This document shows positions 52,117-61,182 of a stretch of DNA of 61,589 bases, in pieces. A model generated the notes under the pieces. The model saw only the letters and a program-made list of their open reading frames with translations. It ran no database searches and had not been told where the DNA came from. Within the stretch, counting starts at the first letter, position 1. Each line of letters opens with the position of its first letter. The translations under genes and the position numbers were made by a program. Source of the stretch: Stenotrophomonas nitritireducens (lineage in GTDB: Bacteria > Pseudomonadota > Gammaproteobacteria > Xanthomonadales > Xanthomonadaceae); the NCBI RefSeq assembly GCF_001431425.1, contig NZ_LDJG01000021.1:1-61589 (forward strand), in the 5' to 3' direction.

Positions 52117-53664
52117 TCAGGCGTCGCTGGACCCGGTCCCTTGTTCCTCGCCCTCGTCATCGCCGCCGAGTTCGCCGAGCAGCGCCTGCGAAGCGTCGGC
52201 GGACAGCGATTCCACGCCGCGCAGCTTGCGTTCGATGGTGCGCGTCTTGCGGCTGGCATCGCCCAGGCTCTTGCCGACGGTGTTGATCTGCTTCTCGGCC
52301 TTCTCGAGGATGCCGGCGAACTTGCCGAACTCGCCCTTCACCGCGCCGAGCAGGCTCCACACTTCCGACGAGCGCTGTTCGATGGCCAGGGTGCGGAATC
52401 CCATCTGCAGGCTGTTGAGCAGGGCGGTGACCGTGGTGGGGCCGGCGATGACCACGCGGTGTTCGCGCTGCAGTACGTCCACCAGCCCCGGGCGGCGGAT
52501 CGCCTCGGCGTACAGCCCTTCGGTAGGCAGGAACATCACCGCGAAATCGGTGGTGTGCGGCGGCACGATGTATTTGTCGCAGATCGACCGGGCCTGCACG
52601 CGCAGCGCGCGTTCGAGCTGGTTGCCGTTGGCGCGCACCGCTTCCTGGTCGCCGGCTTCCTGCGCGTCGAGCAGGCGCTCGTAGTCCTCGCGCGGGAACT
52701 TGGAATCGATCGGCAGCCATACCGGCGCCTCGTCGCCGCCGCGGCCGGGCAGGCGCACCGCGAAATCCACCATCTCGTTGCCGTCCGGGCGCAGCTTCAC
52801 CCCGCGCGCGTACTGCTCGGCGGTGAGGGTCTGCTCGAGGATGTTGTCCAGCTGCACCTCGCCCCAGCCGCCGCGGTTCTTGACGTTGCTCAGCACGCGC
52901 TTGAGGTCTCCCACGCCGGTGGCCAGCTGCTGCATCTCGCCCAGCCCGCGCTGCACCTGTTCAAGCCGCTCGGAAACCAGCTTGAACGACGAGTCCAGGC
53001 GCGTGTTGAGCGTGCTCTGCAGCTTTTCGTCCACGGTCTGGCGCATCAGCTCGAGCTTGCCGTCGTTACCGTCCTGCAGGTCCTTGAGCCGCGCTTCCAG
53101 CGTCTGCCGCATCTCGGCGATACGCTGTTCGTTGCGCTGGGTAAGCTCGGCCAGGCGCTGGCCCAGCATCTCGCCGAAGCGCTGCTGCGCATCGCCGCTC
53201 TCCTGGCGGCCGTTGCGCGTTTCCTCCAGCAGCGCCTGTTGCAGCGCCGCCAGCTGCTTGGCGAAAAGTTCCATGCGCGCCTGCTGCTGCTGGCCGAAGG
53301 CGTCGAGCTGCCCGCGCACGTCCTGCAGGCGCGCATCGAGCAGCTGCGCCATCTGCTGGCGGGCATGGGCGTTTTCCTCGCGGCCCTTGCGCGCGTCGTC
53401 GGTGAGGCTGTCGCGCAGCAGGTCCAGGCGCTGGTCGGTGCGGGTGGACAGGTCGGTGAGATTGCGGCTGAAGCCGTCCATGCGCGCATCCTGCTGGCGC
53501 GACATGCCTTCCAGCTGCTCGCGCAGTTCGCCGCGGCCGTTGCGTTGCTCCTCGCGCAGCGCGTTTTCCAGCGCGGCATTGCCGGAACGACGCAGCAGCA
53601 GCGCCAGTTGCAGCGCGATGACGACCAGCAGCAGGCCGGCCAGGATCAGGGTTTCGGTTTGCAT
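52117..53664 (-). CDS. rmuC: DNA recombination protein RmuC
   Basis: This 515-residue protein has an N-terminal membrane anchor (about 5-24) and a long coiled coil (about 30-235). The RmuC domain (about 240-470) has the stretch LSNVKNRGGWGEVQLDNIL, then PIDSKFPREDYERLL and the segment IVPPHTTDFAVMFLPTEGLY. RmuC limits inversion at short inverted repeats and has a PD-(D/E)XK-like core. The Glu/Gln-rich C-terminus is acidic. The start at MQTETLILAG matches the family; frames continuing upstream lack a membrane helix. Long inverted repeats are abundant in this genome, a plausible substrate context. Confidence 0.94.
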   Translation of the reverse strand: MQTETLILAGLLLVVIALQLALLLRRSGNAALENALREEQRNGRGELREQLEGMSRQQDARMDGFSRNLTDLSTRTDQRLDLLRDSLTDDARKGREENAHARQQMAQLLDARLQDVRGQLDAFGQQQQARMELFAKQLAALQQALLEETRNGRQESGDAQQRFGEMLGQRLAELTQRNEQRIAEMRQTLEARLKDLQDGNDGKLELMRQTVDEKLQSTLNTRLDSSFKLVSERLEQVQRGLGEMQQLATGVGDLKRVLSNVKNRGGWGEVQLDNILEQTLTAEQYARGVKLRPDGNEMVDFAVRLPGRGGDEAPVWLPIDSKFPREDYERLLDAQEAGDQEAVRANGNQLERALRVQARSICDKYIVPPHTTDFAVMFLPTEGLYAEAIRRPGLVDVLQREHRVVIAGPTTVTALLNSLQMGFRTLAIEQRSSEVWSLLGAVKGEFGKFAGILEKAEKQINTVGKSLGDASRKTRTIERKLRGVESLSADASQALLGELGGDDEGEEQGTGSSDA

Positions 53665-53914
53665 GGAACGAAGTGTAGCCCCGCGCGTCTCAACGGCTGC
53701 GCCGCTTCTGCGATCATGTGCTCCCCACGCGTGTCCCGTTCCGCCATGAAGCCCTCGCCTTCCCGTCTCCTGCCCCGGCCGCCGTTCGCTGCGGCGACTT
53801 CGTGGACCCTCGCCGCAGGTGCCGCTGCCGACGATGCCGACGCTCGCCGCGACGGACCGGCGTTGGTACATCCGGCCGCGCAGCGCGCGCACTGAGCCGG
53901 ACCGGACGATCGCC

Positions 53915-54538
53915 ATGCCGTGGATGGGCATCAACGACCTGGGCACCTTCGTGGTGGCCGTCATCCTGTTCCTGATGCTGCCCGGGCCGGGCACCTTCAC
54001 CCTGCTCACCGCCACCGCGCGCGGCGGCGTGCGCGCCGGTTACGCGACGCTGGCCGGGCTGATGCTGGGCGACCAGATCCTGATCGCCATCGCCGCCACC
54101 GGCGTGGCCGCCCTGCTGAAGGCGCATCCGCTGCTGTTCGCCGGGCTGCGCTATGTCGGCGCGGCCTACGTGGTCTGGGTCGGCGTGCAGCTGCTGCGCG
54201 AACCCGCGGCCGCCGGCGCCGCGGCACCGCTGCAGCACGGCCGGCGCTGGTTCCGGCAGGCCTTGCTGGTCGGCGTGCTCAATCCCAAGGCGATCCTGTT
54301 CTACATGGCCTTCTTCCCGCTGTTCATCGACCCGGCCACGCAGCGCGGCGCGCTGACCCTGGCGCTGATGGCGGGCCTGATCGCCGTGCTGAGCGTGGGC
54401 TGGTGCTCGGTACTGATCTTCGGCGGCCAGTTCATCGCCCGGCGCCTGGCCGGCTACCCGCGCGTGGGCGTGTGGCTGCGGCGGGCGGTGGGCGTATGCT
54501 TGATCGCGTTCGGGATACGGCTGGGGCTGGAAAGCTGA
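53915..54538 (+). CDS. LysE/RhtB family amino-acid exporter
   Basis: This 207-residue protein has six hydrophobic segments. The family signature PGPGTFTLLTATARGGVRAG (about residues 20-39) is followed by AGLMLGD, and later the segment VGVLNPKAILFYMAFFPLF with the conserved NPK. Exporters of this group (LeuE/RhtB) release neutral or basic amino acids. The start MPWMGIND at 53915 is chosen; a Met three codons later is possible. The 250-bp region to divergent rmuC shows no clear gene. DUF488 follows after 26 bp. Confidence 0.92.
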   Translation: MPWMGINDLGTFVVAVILFLMLPGPGTFTLLTATARGGVRAGYATLAGLMLGDQILIAIAATGVAALLKAHPLLFAGLRYVGAAYVVWVGVQLLREPAAAGAAAPLQHGRRWFRQALLVGVLNPKAILFYMAFFPLFIDPATQRGALTLALMAGLIAVLSVGWCSVLIFGGQFIARRLAGYPRVGVWLRRAVGVCLIAFGIRLGLES

Positions 54539-54564
54539 AACGCTCCGGCGCTGCGGAGGTCGGC

Positions 54565-54924
54565 ATGCTCATCCACTGCAAACGCGCTTACGAACCCGCC
54601 ATGGCCGACGACGGCCAGCGTTTCCTGGTCGATCGACTGTGGCCGCGCGGGGTCAGCCACGAGCGCCTGCAGGCGCAATGGCTCAAGGAAGTGGCGCCCA
54701 GCAACGAACTGCGGCAGTGGTTCGACCACCGCGCCGAGCGCTGGGACGAATTCCGGCAACGCTACTGGCGGGAACTGGCCGCACAGCCGCGGTCGCTGGC
54801 GCCGCTGCGCGACGCGCTGGCGGCCGGGCCGGTGACGCTGGTGTATGGCGCCCGCGATACCGGGCACAACCAGGCCGTGGCCCTGCGCGACTACCTGCTG
54901 GCGCATCCGCGCCGCGCCGCGTAG
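54565..54924 (+). CDS. DUF488 family protein
   Basis: This 119-residue protein has the DUF488 pattern: KRAYEPAMADDGQRFLVDRL at the N-terminus, then WPRGVSHE, WLKEVAPSNELRQWF, and the segment VTLVYGARDTGHNQAVALRDYL near the end. The biochemical role is unknown. A perfect GGAGG lies 6 bases before the ATG. It is probably co-transcribed with the LysE-type gene. A GTGGGG-caag-CCCCAC hairpin lies about 30 bp past its stop. Confidence 0.9.
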   Translation: MLIHCKRAYEPAMADDGQRFLVDRLWPRGVSHERLQAQWLKEVAPSNELRQWFDHRAERWDEFRQRYWRELAAQPRSLAPLRDALAAGPVTLVYGARDTGHNQAVALRDYLLAHPRRAA

Positions 54925-55291
54925 GCACGGCGCTTCATCGGGAAGGCCCTGGGTGGGGCAAGCCCCACGCCTGCGTCCTCCGTTGCCGCCTGGATACAAG
55001 GCTGGTCCGCACCGGGGCATCGCCGCGAACCCCTTAGGCAAGCTACCTGCGGCATCGTCCGCGGGGGCCGCGGGGCAGCATGTTCCGTTTCCGCCTTCGA
55101 TGGCGGGAACCCCTGCGGGCCGCCAGCGTGCGCACAAACGCCGCTGCGGGCGGCTTTTTGTGCCGGATCCGTCATCCGGGCTACCGCCCATCGCCAAACC
55201 CCATGAAAGCAGGCGGAATTTCTGGCTTTGCTGCGCTGCGTTCGGCGAAACTCGGCCCCTTTCCCGAATACCCACGAACCGCGAGGTCCGC
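54925..55291. other. Intergenic region with leader-like structure upstream of the APC permease
   Basis: This 367-bp stretch contains no convincing gene. It contains a hairpin GTGGGG-caag-CCCCAC near 54953-54968, several GC-rich pairings around 55040-55130, a terminator-like stem-loop at 55132-55163 and then 128 bases to the permease start. That layout, structured RNA, terminator, then an amino-acid permease, would suit a small RNA or an attenuated leader. I do not recognise any known riboswitch class. Confidence 0.4.
55132..55163 (+). terminator. Terminator-like hairpin upstream of the APC permease
   Basis: An outer stem GCACAAA/TTTGTGC encloses an inner GCCGC-tgcgg-GCGGC stem followed by TTTTT. 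Seen as GCCGC...GCGGC plus the T-run, it is a standard factor-independent terminator on the plus strand. It could end the DUF488 transcript or an unknown small RNA, or attenuate the permease gene. Confidence 0.7.
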
Positions 55292-56731
55292 ATGCAGTCC
55301 TGGCTCCGGCGCAAATCCATCGACCAGCTCACCCAGCACGAGGAAGGCCGCCGGCTGATACCTTCGCTGAGCTGGCCCCACCTGGTCGCGCTGGGCATCG
55401 GCGCCATCGTCGGCACCGGCATCTACACCCTGATCGGCGTGGGCGCGGACAAGGCCGGCCCGGCGGTGCTGATCTCCTTCATCGTCGCCGGCATCGTCTG
55501 CGCCTGCGCGGCGCTGGCCTACGCCGAGCTGTCGACGATGATGCCGGCCGCCGGCAGCGCCTACACCTACAGTTACAGCGCGCTGGGCGAGACCATCGCC
55601 TGGGTGGTGGGCTGGAGCCTGATCCTCGAATACTCGCTGGTGGTGAGCACCGTGGCGGTGGGCTGGTCGGGCTATTTCACCGGCTTCCTGGAGTGGCTGC
55701 ATACCTCGTTCGGCTGGAACGTGATGCTGCCGCACGCGCTTTCCGCCGGCCCGCACGTGGAAGGCGGCTTCCTCAACGTGCCGGCCATCGTCATCACCTT
55801 CCTGGTCGCCGGCATGCTGATCGCCGGCACCCGCGAGAGCGCCACGGTCAACGCGGTGCTGGTGGTGTTCAAGCTGATCGCGCTGGCGGTGTTCGTGGCG
55901 GTGGCGCTGCCGGCGTTCGACCCGGCCAACCTGCAGCCGTTCATGCCCTATGGCTTCCCCAAGTCGGTCAGCGCCGATGGCGTGGAACGCGGGGTGATGG
56001 CGGCCGCGGCGATCATCTTCTTCGCCTTCTACGGCTTCGACGCGATCTCCACCGCCGCCGAGGAGACCAAGAATCCCAAGCGCGACCTGTCGATCGGCAT
56101 CGTCGGCTCGATGGTCGGCTGCACCATCATCTACCTGCTGGTGGCGCTGGCCGCGGTCGGCGCGATGAGCTACACGGTGTTCGGCAAGAGCGCCGAGCCG
56201 CTGGCGCTGATCATGCGCGAGCTGGGCCACGGCACCGCCGCGCTGGTGATCGGCATCGTCGCCATCATCGCCCTGCCGACCGTGCTGCTGGCCTTCTTCT
56301 ACGGCCAGAGCCGCATCTTCTTCGTGATGTCGCGCGACGGCCTGCTGCCGCGCGGGTTGTCGCTGGTGAACAAGCGCACCGGCACGCCGGTGACCATCAC
56401 CCTGTTCACCGCGGTGCTGGTGGCCGCGCTGGCCGGCGTGGCGCGCCTGGACGAGATCGCCGCGCTGGCCAATGCCGGCACGCTGGCCGCGTTCACCGCG
56501 GTCGGCCTGTGCCTGCTGGTGCTGCGCAAGCGCGAGCCGGGACGCCCGCGCACCTTCCGCACGCCGCTGGCCTGGGTGGTCGGCCCGATCGCGATCCTGG
56601 GCTGCATCTACCTGTTCTTCAGCCTGCCCACCCGCACCCAGGTGTGGTTCGCGCTGTGGAACGTGTTCGGCCTGGTGGTCTACGTGCTGTACAGCCGCCG
56701 CAACGCGGTGCTGGGCAAGCGCGCGGCCTGA
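55292..56731 (+). CDS. APC superfamily amino-acid permease (cationic amino acid transporter type)
   Basis: This 479-residue permease has twelve hydrophobic segments. Helix 1 carries the substrate-binding GIGAIVGTGIYTLIG, helix 3 SYSALGETIAWVVGW, and helix 6 has FFAFYGFDAISTAAEE, ending in ETKNPKRDLSIGI, a CAT/YfnA-type hallmark. It probably exchanges or imports amino acids; specificity is not readable. GAGG lies 8 bases before the ATG. The N-terminal RRKSIDQLTQHEEGRRL is typical of this subgroup. The next gene starts 12 bp after its stop. Confidence 0.94.
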   Translation: MQSWLRRKSIDQLTQHEEGRRLIPSLSWPHLVALGIGAIVGTGIYTLIGVGADKAGPAVLISFIVAGIVCACAALAYAELSTMMPAAGSAYTYSYSALGETIAWVVGWSLILEYSLVVSTVAVGWSGYFTGFLEWLHTSFGWNVMLPHALSAGPHVEGGFLNVPAIVITFLVAGMLIAGTRESATVNAVLVVFKLIALAVFVAVALPAFDPANLQPFMPYGFPKSVSADGVERGVMAAAAIIFFAFYGFDAISTAAEETKNPKRDLSIGIVGSMVGCTIIYLLVALAAVGAMSYTVFGKSAEPLALIMRELGHGTAALVIGIVAIIALPTVLLAFFYGQSRIFFVMSRDGLLPRGLSLVNKRTGTPVTITLFTAVLVAALAGVARLDEIAALANAGTLAAFTAVGLCLLVLRKREPGRPRTFRTPLAWVVGPIAILGCIYLFFSLPTRTQVWFALWNVFGLVVYVLYSRRNAVLGKRAA

Positions 56732-56742
56732 GCCTGCTGGAC

Positions 56743-57159
56743 ATGGCCGCACCGGTGAAGCGGGTTCTCTTCGTGTGCGTGGAGAACTCCAACCGCAGCC
56801 AGATGGCCGAAGCCTTCGCGCGCATGCTCGGCGGCGCGGCGGTGGAAGCCTACAGCGCCGGGTCGCGTCCTTCCGGCGTCATCAATCCCAGGGCCATCGC
56901 GGCGATGGCCGAACTGGGCTACGACCTCGCCGCCCACCATTCCAGATCGCTGGACGAGTTGCCGGACGTCGAATTCGACTTCGTGGCCACCATGGGCTGC
57001 GGCGACGCCTGCCCTCTCATCCTTGCCCGCCAGCGCGCGGACTGGGCCCTGCCCGACCCGCGCGACATGGCGCCGGAGCAGTACCGCGGCGTGCGCGACG
57101 ACATCCGCGCACGGGTCGCGGCGATGCTCGCCGCACTGGGCGTTCCGCTCCCGTCCTGA
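56743..57159 (+). CDS. ArsC-type arsenate reductase / low-molecular-weight phosphatase
   Basis: This 138-residue protein has the phosphatase P-loop CVENSNRS with nucleophile Cys12 and Arg18, and the general-acid Asp105 in WALPDP. The pair C86 and C90 in MGCGDACP matches thioredoxin-coupled ArsC proteins, in which three cysteines relay electrons during arsenate reduction. No arsR, arsB or acr3 gene is near, so arsenate resistance is uncertain, and a phosphatase role remains possible. It follows the permease by 12 bp and may be co-transcribed. A perfect hairpin follows. Confidence 0.88.
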   Translation: MAAPVKRVLFVCVENSNRSQMAEAFARMLGGAAVEAYSAGSRPSGVINPRAIAAMAELGYDLAAHHSRSLDELPDVEFDFVATMGCGDACPLILARQRADWALPDPRDMAPEQYRGVRDDIRARVAAMLAALGVPLPS

Positions 57160-57181
57160 TCCGCGTCCCCATCGAACGCAT

Positions 57182-57200
57182 CGCCGCCGCAACGGCGGCG
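57182..57200. other. Stem-loop after the ArsC-type gene
   Basis: CGCCGCCG-caa-CGGCGGCG is a perfect 8-bp stem 23 bp past the stop, without a T-run. It may be a weak terminator or transcript-stabilising structure. The rest of the 221-bp gap to the TonB receptor holds another hairpin, TGGGGG...CCCCCA, at 57343-57362, just before the receptor start. Confidence 0.5.
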
Positions 57201-57380
57201 ACGGATGCGCGCCGCAATACGCCTGTCATCACCTGCTGGAAGACTGCCGGCCGCGACGATGACGCCGGGGCCGCATCGCCGTAGTTCCGGTCCCTTGCGT
57301 CTGGCTCGTTCCTCCCACGATCCGTGGACGGGCCGACACCTTGGGGGGCGGCCTGTCCCCCACGACAGGCTCCGATCCCG

Positions 57381-59690
57381 ATGAATCATTCCCTGCTTGC
57401 CCTGGCCGTCGCCATGGCGATGGCTTCCTCCGCATACGCCGGCGAAACCGCCGCCCCCGCCTCGGCCACCGAACTGGATGCGGTATCGGTGATCGGCAGC
57501 GGCGAACTGCGCCAGGTGCAGCGCATCACCCCGGAGAACCTGACCGTGCTGCCGCCGGGCACCAGCCCGCAGAAGGTGCTGAACCTGCTGCCGGGCGTGA
57601 ACGCGCAATCGACCGATGCGCTGGGCACCAACGAGCAGTCGATGACCGTGAGCCTGCGCGGCTTCACCGGCACCAAGCTCGGCCACACCCTGGACGGCGT
57701 GCCGCTGGGCGACAGCGCCTACAACAACTACAACGGCCTGAGCATCAACCGCGCCCTGCTCTCCGAGAACCTGGGCATGGTCGAACTGGCGCAGGGCATC
57801 GGCAACCTCTCCACGCCGTCCACCAGCAACCTGGGCGGCGCCATCGCCTACTTCTCCAACGCGCCGCTGAAGGAGATGGGCGGACGCGTGGTGCAGACCT
57901 TCGGCAGCGACGCCAACCGCCGCAGCTTCGCCCGTTTCGACACCGGCGAGTACAACGGCTTCTCGATGTACGTGTCGGGCATGAACGCCGGTTCGGACCT
58001 GTGGAACGACCAGGCCGCCTACAACGATTCGTCCACCCGCCAGTTCAACACCAAGGCGATGTACGAGAATCAGTGGATGCGCCTGACCGGCTTCGCCGAC
58101 GCCTCGCGCACCACCCAGGCCAACTACTTCTACCTGTCCAAGGACAGCATGGCGCGCGGGCTGGGCTGGGACTGGGGCGGCTATGCGCCGGACTGGGCCA
58201 AGGCCGTGGCCAAGGCCTACTGCAACAAGGGCACCTACGTGGCCGCACGCTGCGACGCCAGCGGCCCGGACACCGACGCCGACGGCGCCTTCACCGCCGG
58301 CCAGATCCTGCGCAACGACGACCTGTACTACCTGTCCGGCGAATTCTTCCCGACCGACACGCTGACCCTGCGCGTGCTCGGCTACCGCCACCAGGACGAT
58401 GGCGAGGGCCACAACTGGAACAGCGGCGCGTGGTCGAACAAGGGCACCGCGCAGGAACTTCCGATCATCTTCCGCAACACGCTGTACAGCATCGACCGCC
58501 GCGGCGGCACCTTCGGTGCGGAATGGCAGCTGGGCGCGCATCGCCTGCAGGCCGGCGGCTGGTACGAAGAGAACACCAGCAGCGCCTCGCGCTACCAGAG
58601 CGCGGTGGACGGCCCGCGCGATTTCAGCGGGCTGGCCAAGGGCCAGCCGGACGTGGGCGTGTTCGCCCAGGAAACCGAGTGGAAGACCCGCCAGTTCCAC
58701 CTGCAGGACACCGTGCACCTGCTCGGGGACCGGCTGCGCCTGGAAGGCGGCTTCAAGGCGGTGAACGCGCAGTCGCGCGCGCGCGCCCTGCCCGGCATCG
58801 CCAAGACCCCGATCGCGCCGACCTCCAACAACCAGTTCGCCACCGGCAACCTGCGCGCGCGCGATGCGTTCCTGCCCAGCGCCGGCGTGTACTTCCAGCT
58901 CGACGCGCGCCAGGAACTGTTCGCCAGCTATGCGGAGAACATCGCCATGTTCCAGGGCGGCTTCAAGCTCGGCCCGCAGGCGGTGAGCCAGGCCACCTGG
59001 GACAGCCAGGCCACGCTCAAGCCCGAGCAGTCGCGCACCTTCGAACTGGGCTACCGCTGGATCGGCGACAGCGTGCAGCTGTCGCTGGCCGGCTACGACG
59101 TGCGCTTCGACAACCGCCTGCTGCAGTACAACCCCTGCGACTCGCGCCAGCCGGTGGGCCCGGAGTGCGGCAACCGCTTCTACAACGTCGGCAGCGTGGA
59201 CAGCCGCGGCGCCGAACTGACCGTGCTGTGGACCCCGACCGCGCACCTGGGCTGGTACAACTCGGCCTCGTTCAACGATTCCACCTACGGCTCGGACTAC
59301 ATGCAGAACGGCGTGCTGGTGCCGACCAAGGGCAAGACCCAGACCGATACGCCCAAAACCCTGCTCGCCAGCGAACTGAAATGGCACAGCGGCCCGTGGT
59401 CGCTGGACCTGCGCGGCGAGTACACCGGCAAGCGCTACTACACCTACACCAACGACCAGGGCTTCGGCGGCTTCACCGTGTTCGACGCCGGCGCCGGCTA
59501 CGACTTCGGCCAGCTTGGCGTGCTGCAGAAGTTCAAGCTGTCCTTCAACGTGACCAACCTGACCAACAAGCGCTACGCCAGCAACCTGGACTCGAGCGTG
59601 TTCGCCCCGACCGACCCGGCCGGCAAGCTGTACGTGTTCCATGCCTCGGCACCGCGGCAGGTGTTCCTGTCGCTGGATGCGCGTTTCTGA
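57381..59690 (+). CDS. TonB-dependent outer-membrane receptor coupled to a phytase-like esterase
   Basis: This 769-residue receptor has a signal peptide (cleavage near SAYAGE, residue 20). A TonB-box-like ELDAVSVIG is near 32-40. The plug domain runs to about 160, with VLNLLPGVNAQS, MTVSLRGFTGTKLGHTLDG and NLGMVELAQGIG. The barrel ends in RQVFLSLDARF. An Asp-rich stretch, DTDADGAFTAG, near 295-305 in an external loop may bind calcium. It lacks the siderophore-receptor motifs of the other receptor here, so the cargo may be non-iron. The phytase-like gene starts 16 bp after its stop, suggesting a joint phosphorus-scavenging role. Confidence 0.93.
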   Translation: MNHSLLALAVAMAMASSAYAGETAAPASATELDAVSVIGSGELRQVQRITPENLTVLPPGTSPQKVLNLLPGVNAQSTDALGTNEQSMTVSLRGFTGTKLGHTLDGVPLGDSAYNNYNGLSINRALLSENLGMVELAQGIGNLSTPSTSNLGGAIAYFSNAPLKEMGGRVVQTFGSDANRRSFARFDTGEYNGFSMYVSGMNAGSDLWNDQAAYNDSSTRQFNTKAMYENQWMRLTGFADASRTTQANYFYLSKDSMARGLGWDWGGYAPDWAKAVAKAYCNKGTYVAARCDASGPDTDADGAFTAGQILRNDDLYYLSGEFFPTDTLTLRVLGYRHQDDGEGHNWNSGAWSNKGTAQELPIIFRNTLYSIDRRGGTFGAEWQLGAHRLQAGGWYEENTSSASRYQSAVDGPRDFSGLAKGQPDVGVFAQETEWKTRQFHLQDTVHLLGDRLRLEGGFKAVNAQSRARALPGIAKTPIAPTSNNQFATGNLRARDAFLPSAGVYFQLDARQELFASYAENIAMFQGGFKLGPQAVSQATWDSQATLKPEQSRTFELGYRWIGDSVQLSLAGYDVRFDNRLLQYNPCDSRQPVGPECGNRFYNVGSVDSRGAELTVLWTPTAHLGWYNSASFNDSTYGSDYMQNGVLVPTKGKTQTDTPKTLLASELKWHSGPWSLDLRGEYTGKRYYTYTNDQGFGGFTVFDAGAGYDFGQLGVLQKFKLSFNVTNLTNKRYASNLDSSVFAPTDPAGKLYVFHASAPRQVFLSLDARF

Positions 59691-59706
59691 GCCGGGGACG
59701 CCAGCG

Positions 59707-61182
59707 ATGAACCTGCTCGCCGCCGCACTGCTCGCCACCGCACTGGGCGGCGGCGTGGCCTGGACCACGCCGCATCGGGTCACCGACGCGCCACCGCGCG
59801 TGCACGAGATCGAAGGACGGCGCTACGTCGACCAGGGCCTGGTCGCGGCGGGCATGCTGCCGGCGGCGAGCGTCGATTTCCTCGGCGATACGCTGGGCTC
59901 GTTCTCCTCGTTCGCGGTGGCGCCGGGCAGCTGGCGGCGCACCGCCGACGGCGGCTACGAGGGCGTGCTGTGGACCCTGCCCGACCGCGGCCGCAACGAT
60001 CCCGAGGCCGGGCTGTTCTACGACTACCCGGCGCGGCTGGAACGGTTGCGCATGAGCATCGCGCCGGCCACTGCCGGAGCCATCGGGCAGGTGACGCTCA
60101 CCGTGGATGGTGGTCTGGAACTGCGCGATGCCGATGGCCAGCCGTTCACCGGCGCCGACCCGGACGATGGCGTGGCGGTCCGCGGCGGCATCGCCCTGCC
60201 GGTGCCGCGCGAAGGCGCGACCGGCGCCGGCAGGATCTCGCTGGATGCCGAATCGCTGCAGTTCACCGCCGATGGGCATTTCTACGTCGGCGACGAGTAC
60301 GCCGCGCACGTCTACTACTTCGACGCCGACGGCCGCCTGCAGGGCGTGCTGGTGCCGCCGCCGGCCATCCTGCCGATGCGCGACGGCAGGCCGTACTTCG
60401 GTTCGCTCAAGGCACCGCACAGCGGCCGCCGCAACAACCAGGGCGTGGAAGGCATGGCGCTCTCACCCGACGGCACGCGCCTGTTCGTCGCACTGCAGAG
60501 CGCGCTGGTGCAGGACAGCGCCAGGGGCGACGCCAGCGGCCGCATCAATACCCGCGTGCTGGTCTACGACGTCTCCCGCGAGCCGGTGCCGAAGCACCCC
60601 ATCGGCCATCATGTCGTGCAGCTCCCGGCCTATGCCCTCGCCGGCGATGACGGCAAGGCCGACCGCACCGCCGCGCAGAGCGAGCTGCGCGCATTGGACG
60701 ACCATCGTTTCCTGCTGCTGGCGCGCGACGGCAACGGCCTGGGCGGCAATGCGGCCGCACCGGTGTTCAAGAGCGTGCTGCTGGTGGACACCACTGGCGC
60801 CAGCAACCTGGCCGGCAGCCGCTACGAGACCGGCACCGGGAGCGTGCTGGCCGACCCGGCCGCCACCGCGCTCAAGCCGGGCATCGTCCCGGCGCGCTGG
60901 AGCGAGCTGCTGAACCTGCTGGACCCGGCACAGCTGGCGCGCGCGGGCCTGCGCCTGGACGGTGTCGCCGCGGACGATCCGCAGCGCCTGTCGGAAAAGT
61001 GGGAGGCGATGGACCTGCTGCCCGCGCTCGACCCGGCGCATCCGGACGACTGGCTGCTGCTGGTCGGCAACGACAACGATTTCATCGCCCGCCGCTGCGT
61101 GATGCAGGGCGAGGCCTGCGATTCGCCGCTGGACAACGACAACCGGGTGCTGGTCTACCGGCTGACCCTGCCGCGCCCGTAG
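59707..61182 (+). CDS. Exported esterase-like activity of phytase family protein
   Basis: This 491-residue protein has an N-terminal hydrophobic segment (residues 3-20) that may be a signal or anchor. A beta-propeller-like domain matches the phytase-like family (PF13449): LDAESLQFTADGHFYVGDEY, then NNQGVEGMALSPDGTRLFVA and the segment HRFLLLARDGNGLG. The SFSSFAVAPGSW and DRGRNDPE stretches are also typical. Members are annotated as esterase-like phytases on distant similarity; activity is not proven. It is coupled to the TonB receptor gene 16 bp upstream. Its TAG stop lies inside the left arm of a long palindromic repeat. Confidence 0.88.
   Translation: MNLLAAALLATALGGGVAWTTPHRVTDAPPRVHEIEGRRYVDQGLVAAGMLPAASVDFLGDTLGSFSSFAVAPGSWRRTADGGYEGVLWTLPDRGRNDPEAGLFYDYPARLERLRMSIAPATAGAIGQVTLTVDGGLELRDADGQPFTGADPDDGVAVRGGIALPVPREGATGAGRISLDAESLQFTADGHFYVGDEYAAHVYYFDADGRLQGVLVPPPAILPMRDGRPYFGSLKAPHSGRRNNQGVEGMALSPDGTRLFVALQSALVQDSARGDASGRINTRVLVYDVSREPVPKHPIGHHVVQLPAYALAGDDGKADRTAAQSELRALDDHRFLLLARDGNGLGGNAAAPVFKSVLLVDTTGASNLAGSRYETGTGSVLADPAATALKPGIVPARWSELLNLLDPAQLARAGLRLDGVAADDPQRLSEKWEAMDLLPALDPAHPDDWLLLVGNDNDFIARRCVMQGEACDSPLDNDNRVLVYRLTLPRP

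Noticed and set aside
53665..53914. Short plus-strand frame (about 49 codons) between rmuC and the LysE-type gene
   Set aside because: Its product is Pro/Ala/Arg-rich with no recognisable motif. The space is more likely the divergent promoter region.
56743..57159. Arsenic-resistance operon
   Set aside because: The ArsC-type protein stands alone after an amino-acid permease. No arsR, arsB, acr3 or arsH gene is adjacent.
57223..57240. Possible Pho box upstream of the TonB receptor (CTGTCAT near 57223)
   Set aside because: Only one half-site matches. The second 7-mer at the expected spacing does not resemble CTGTCAT.
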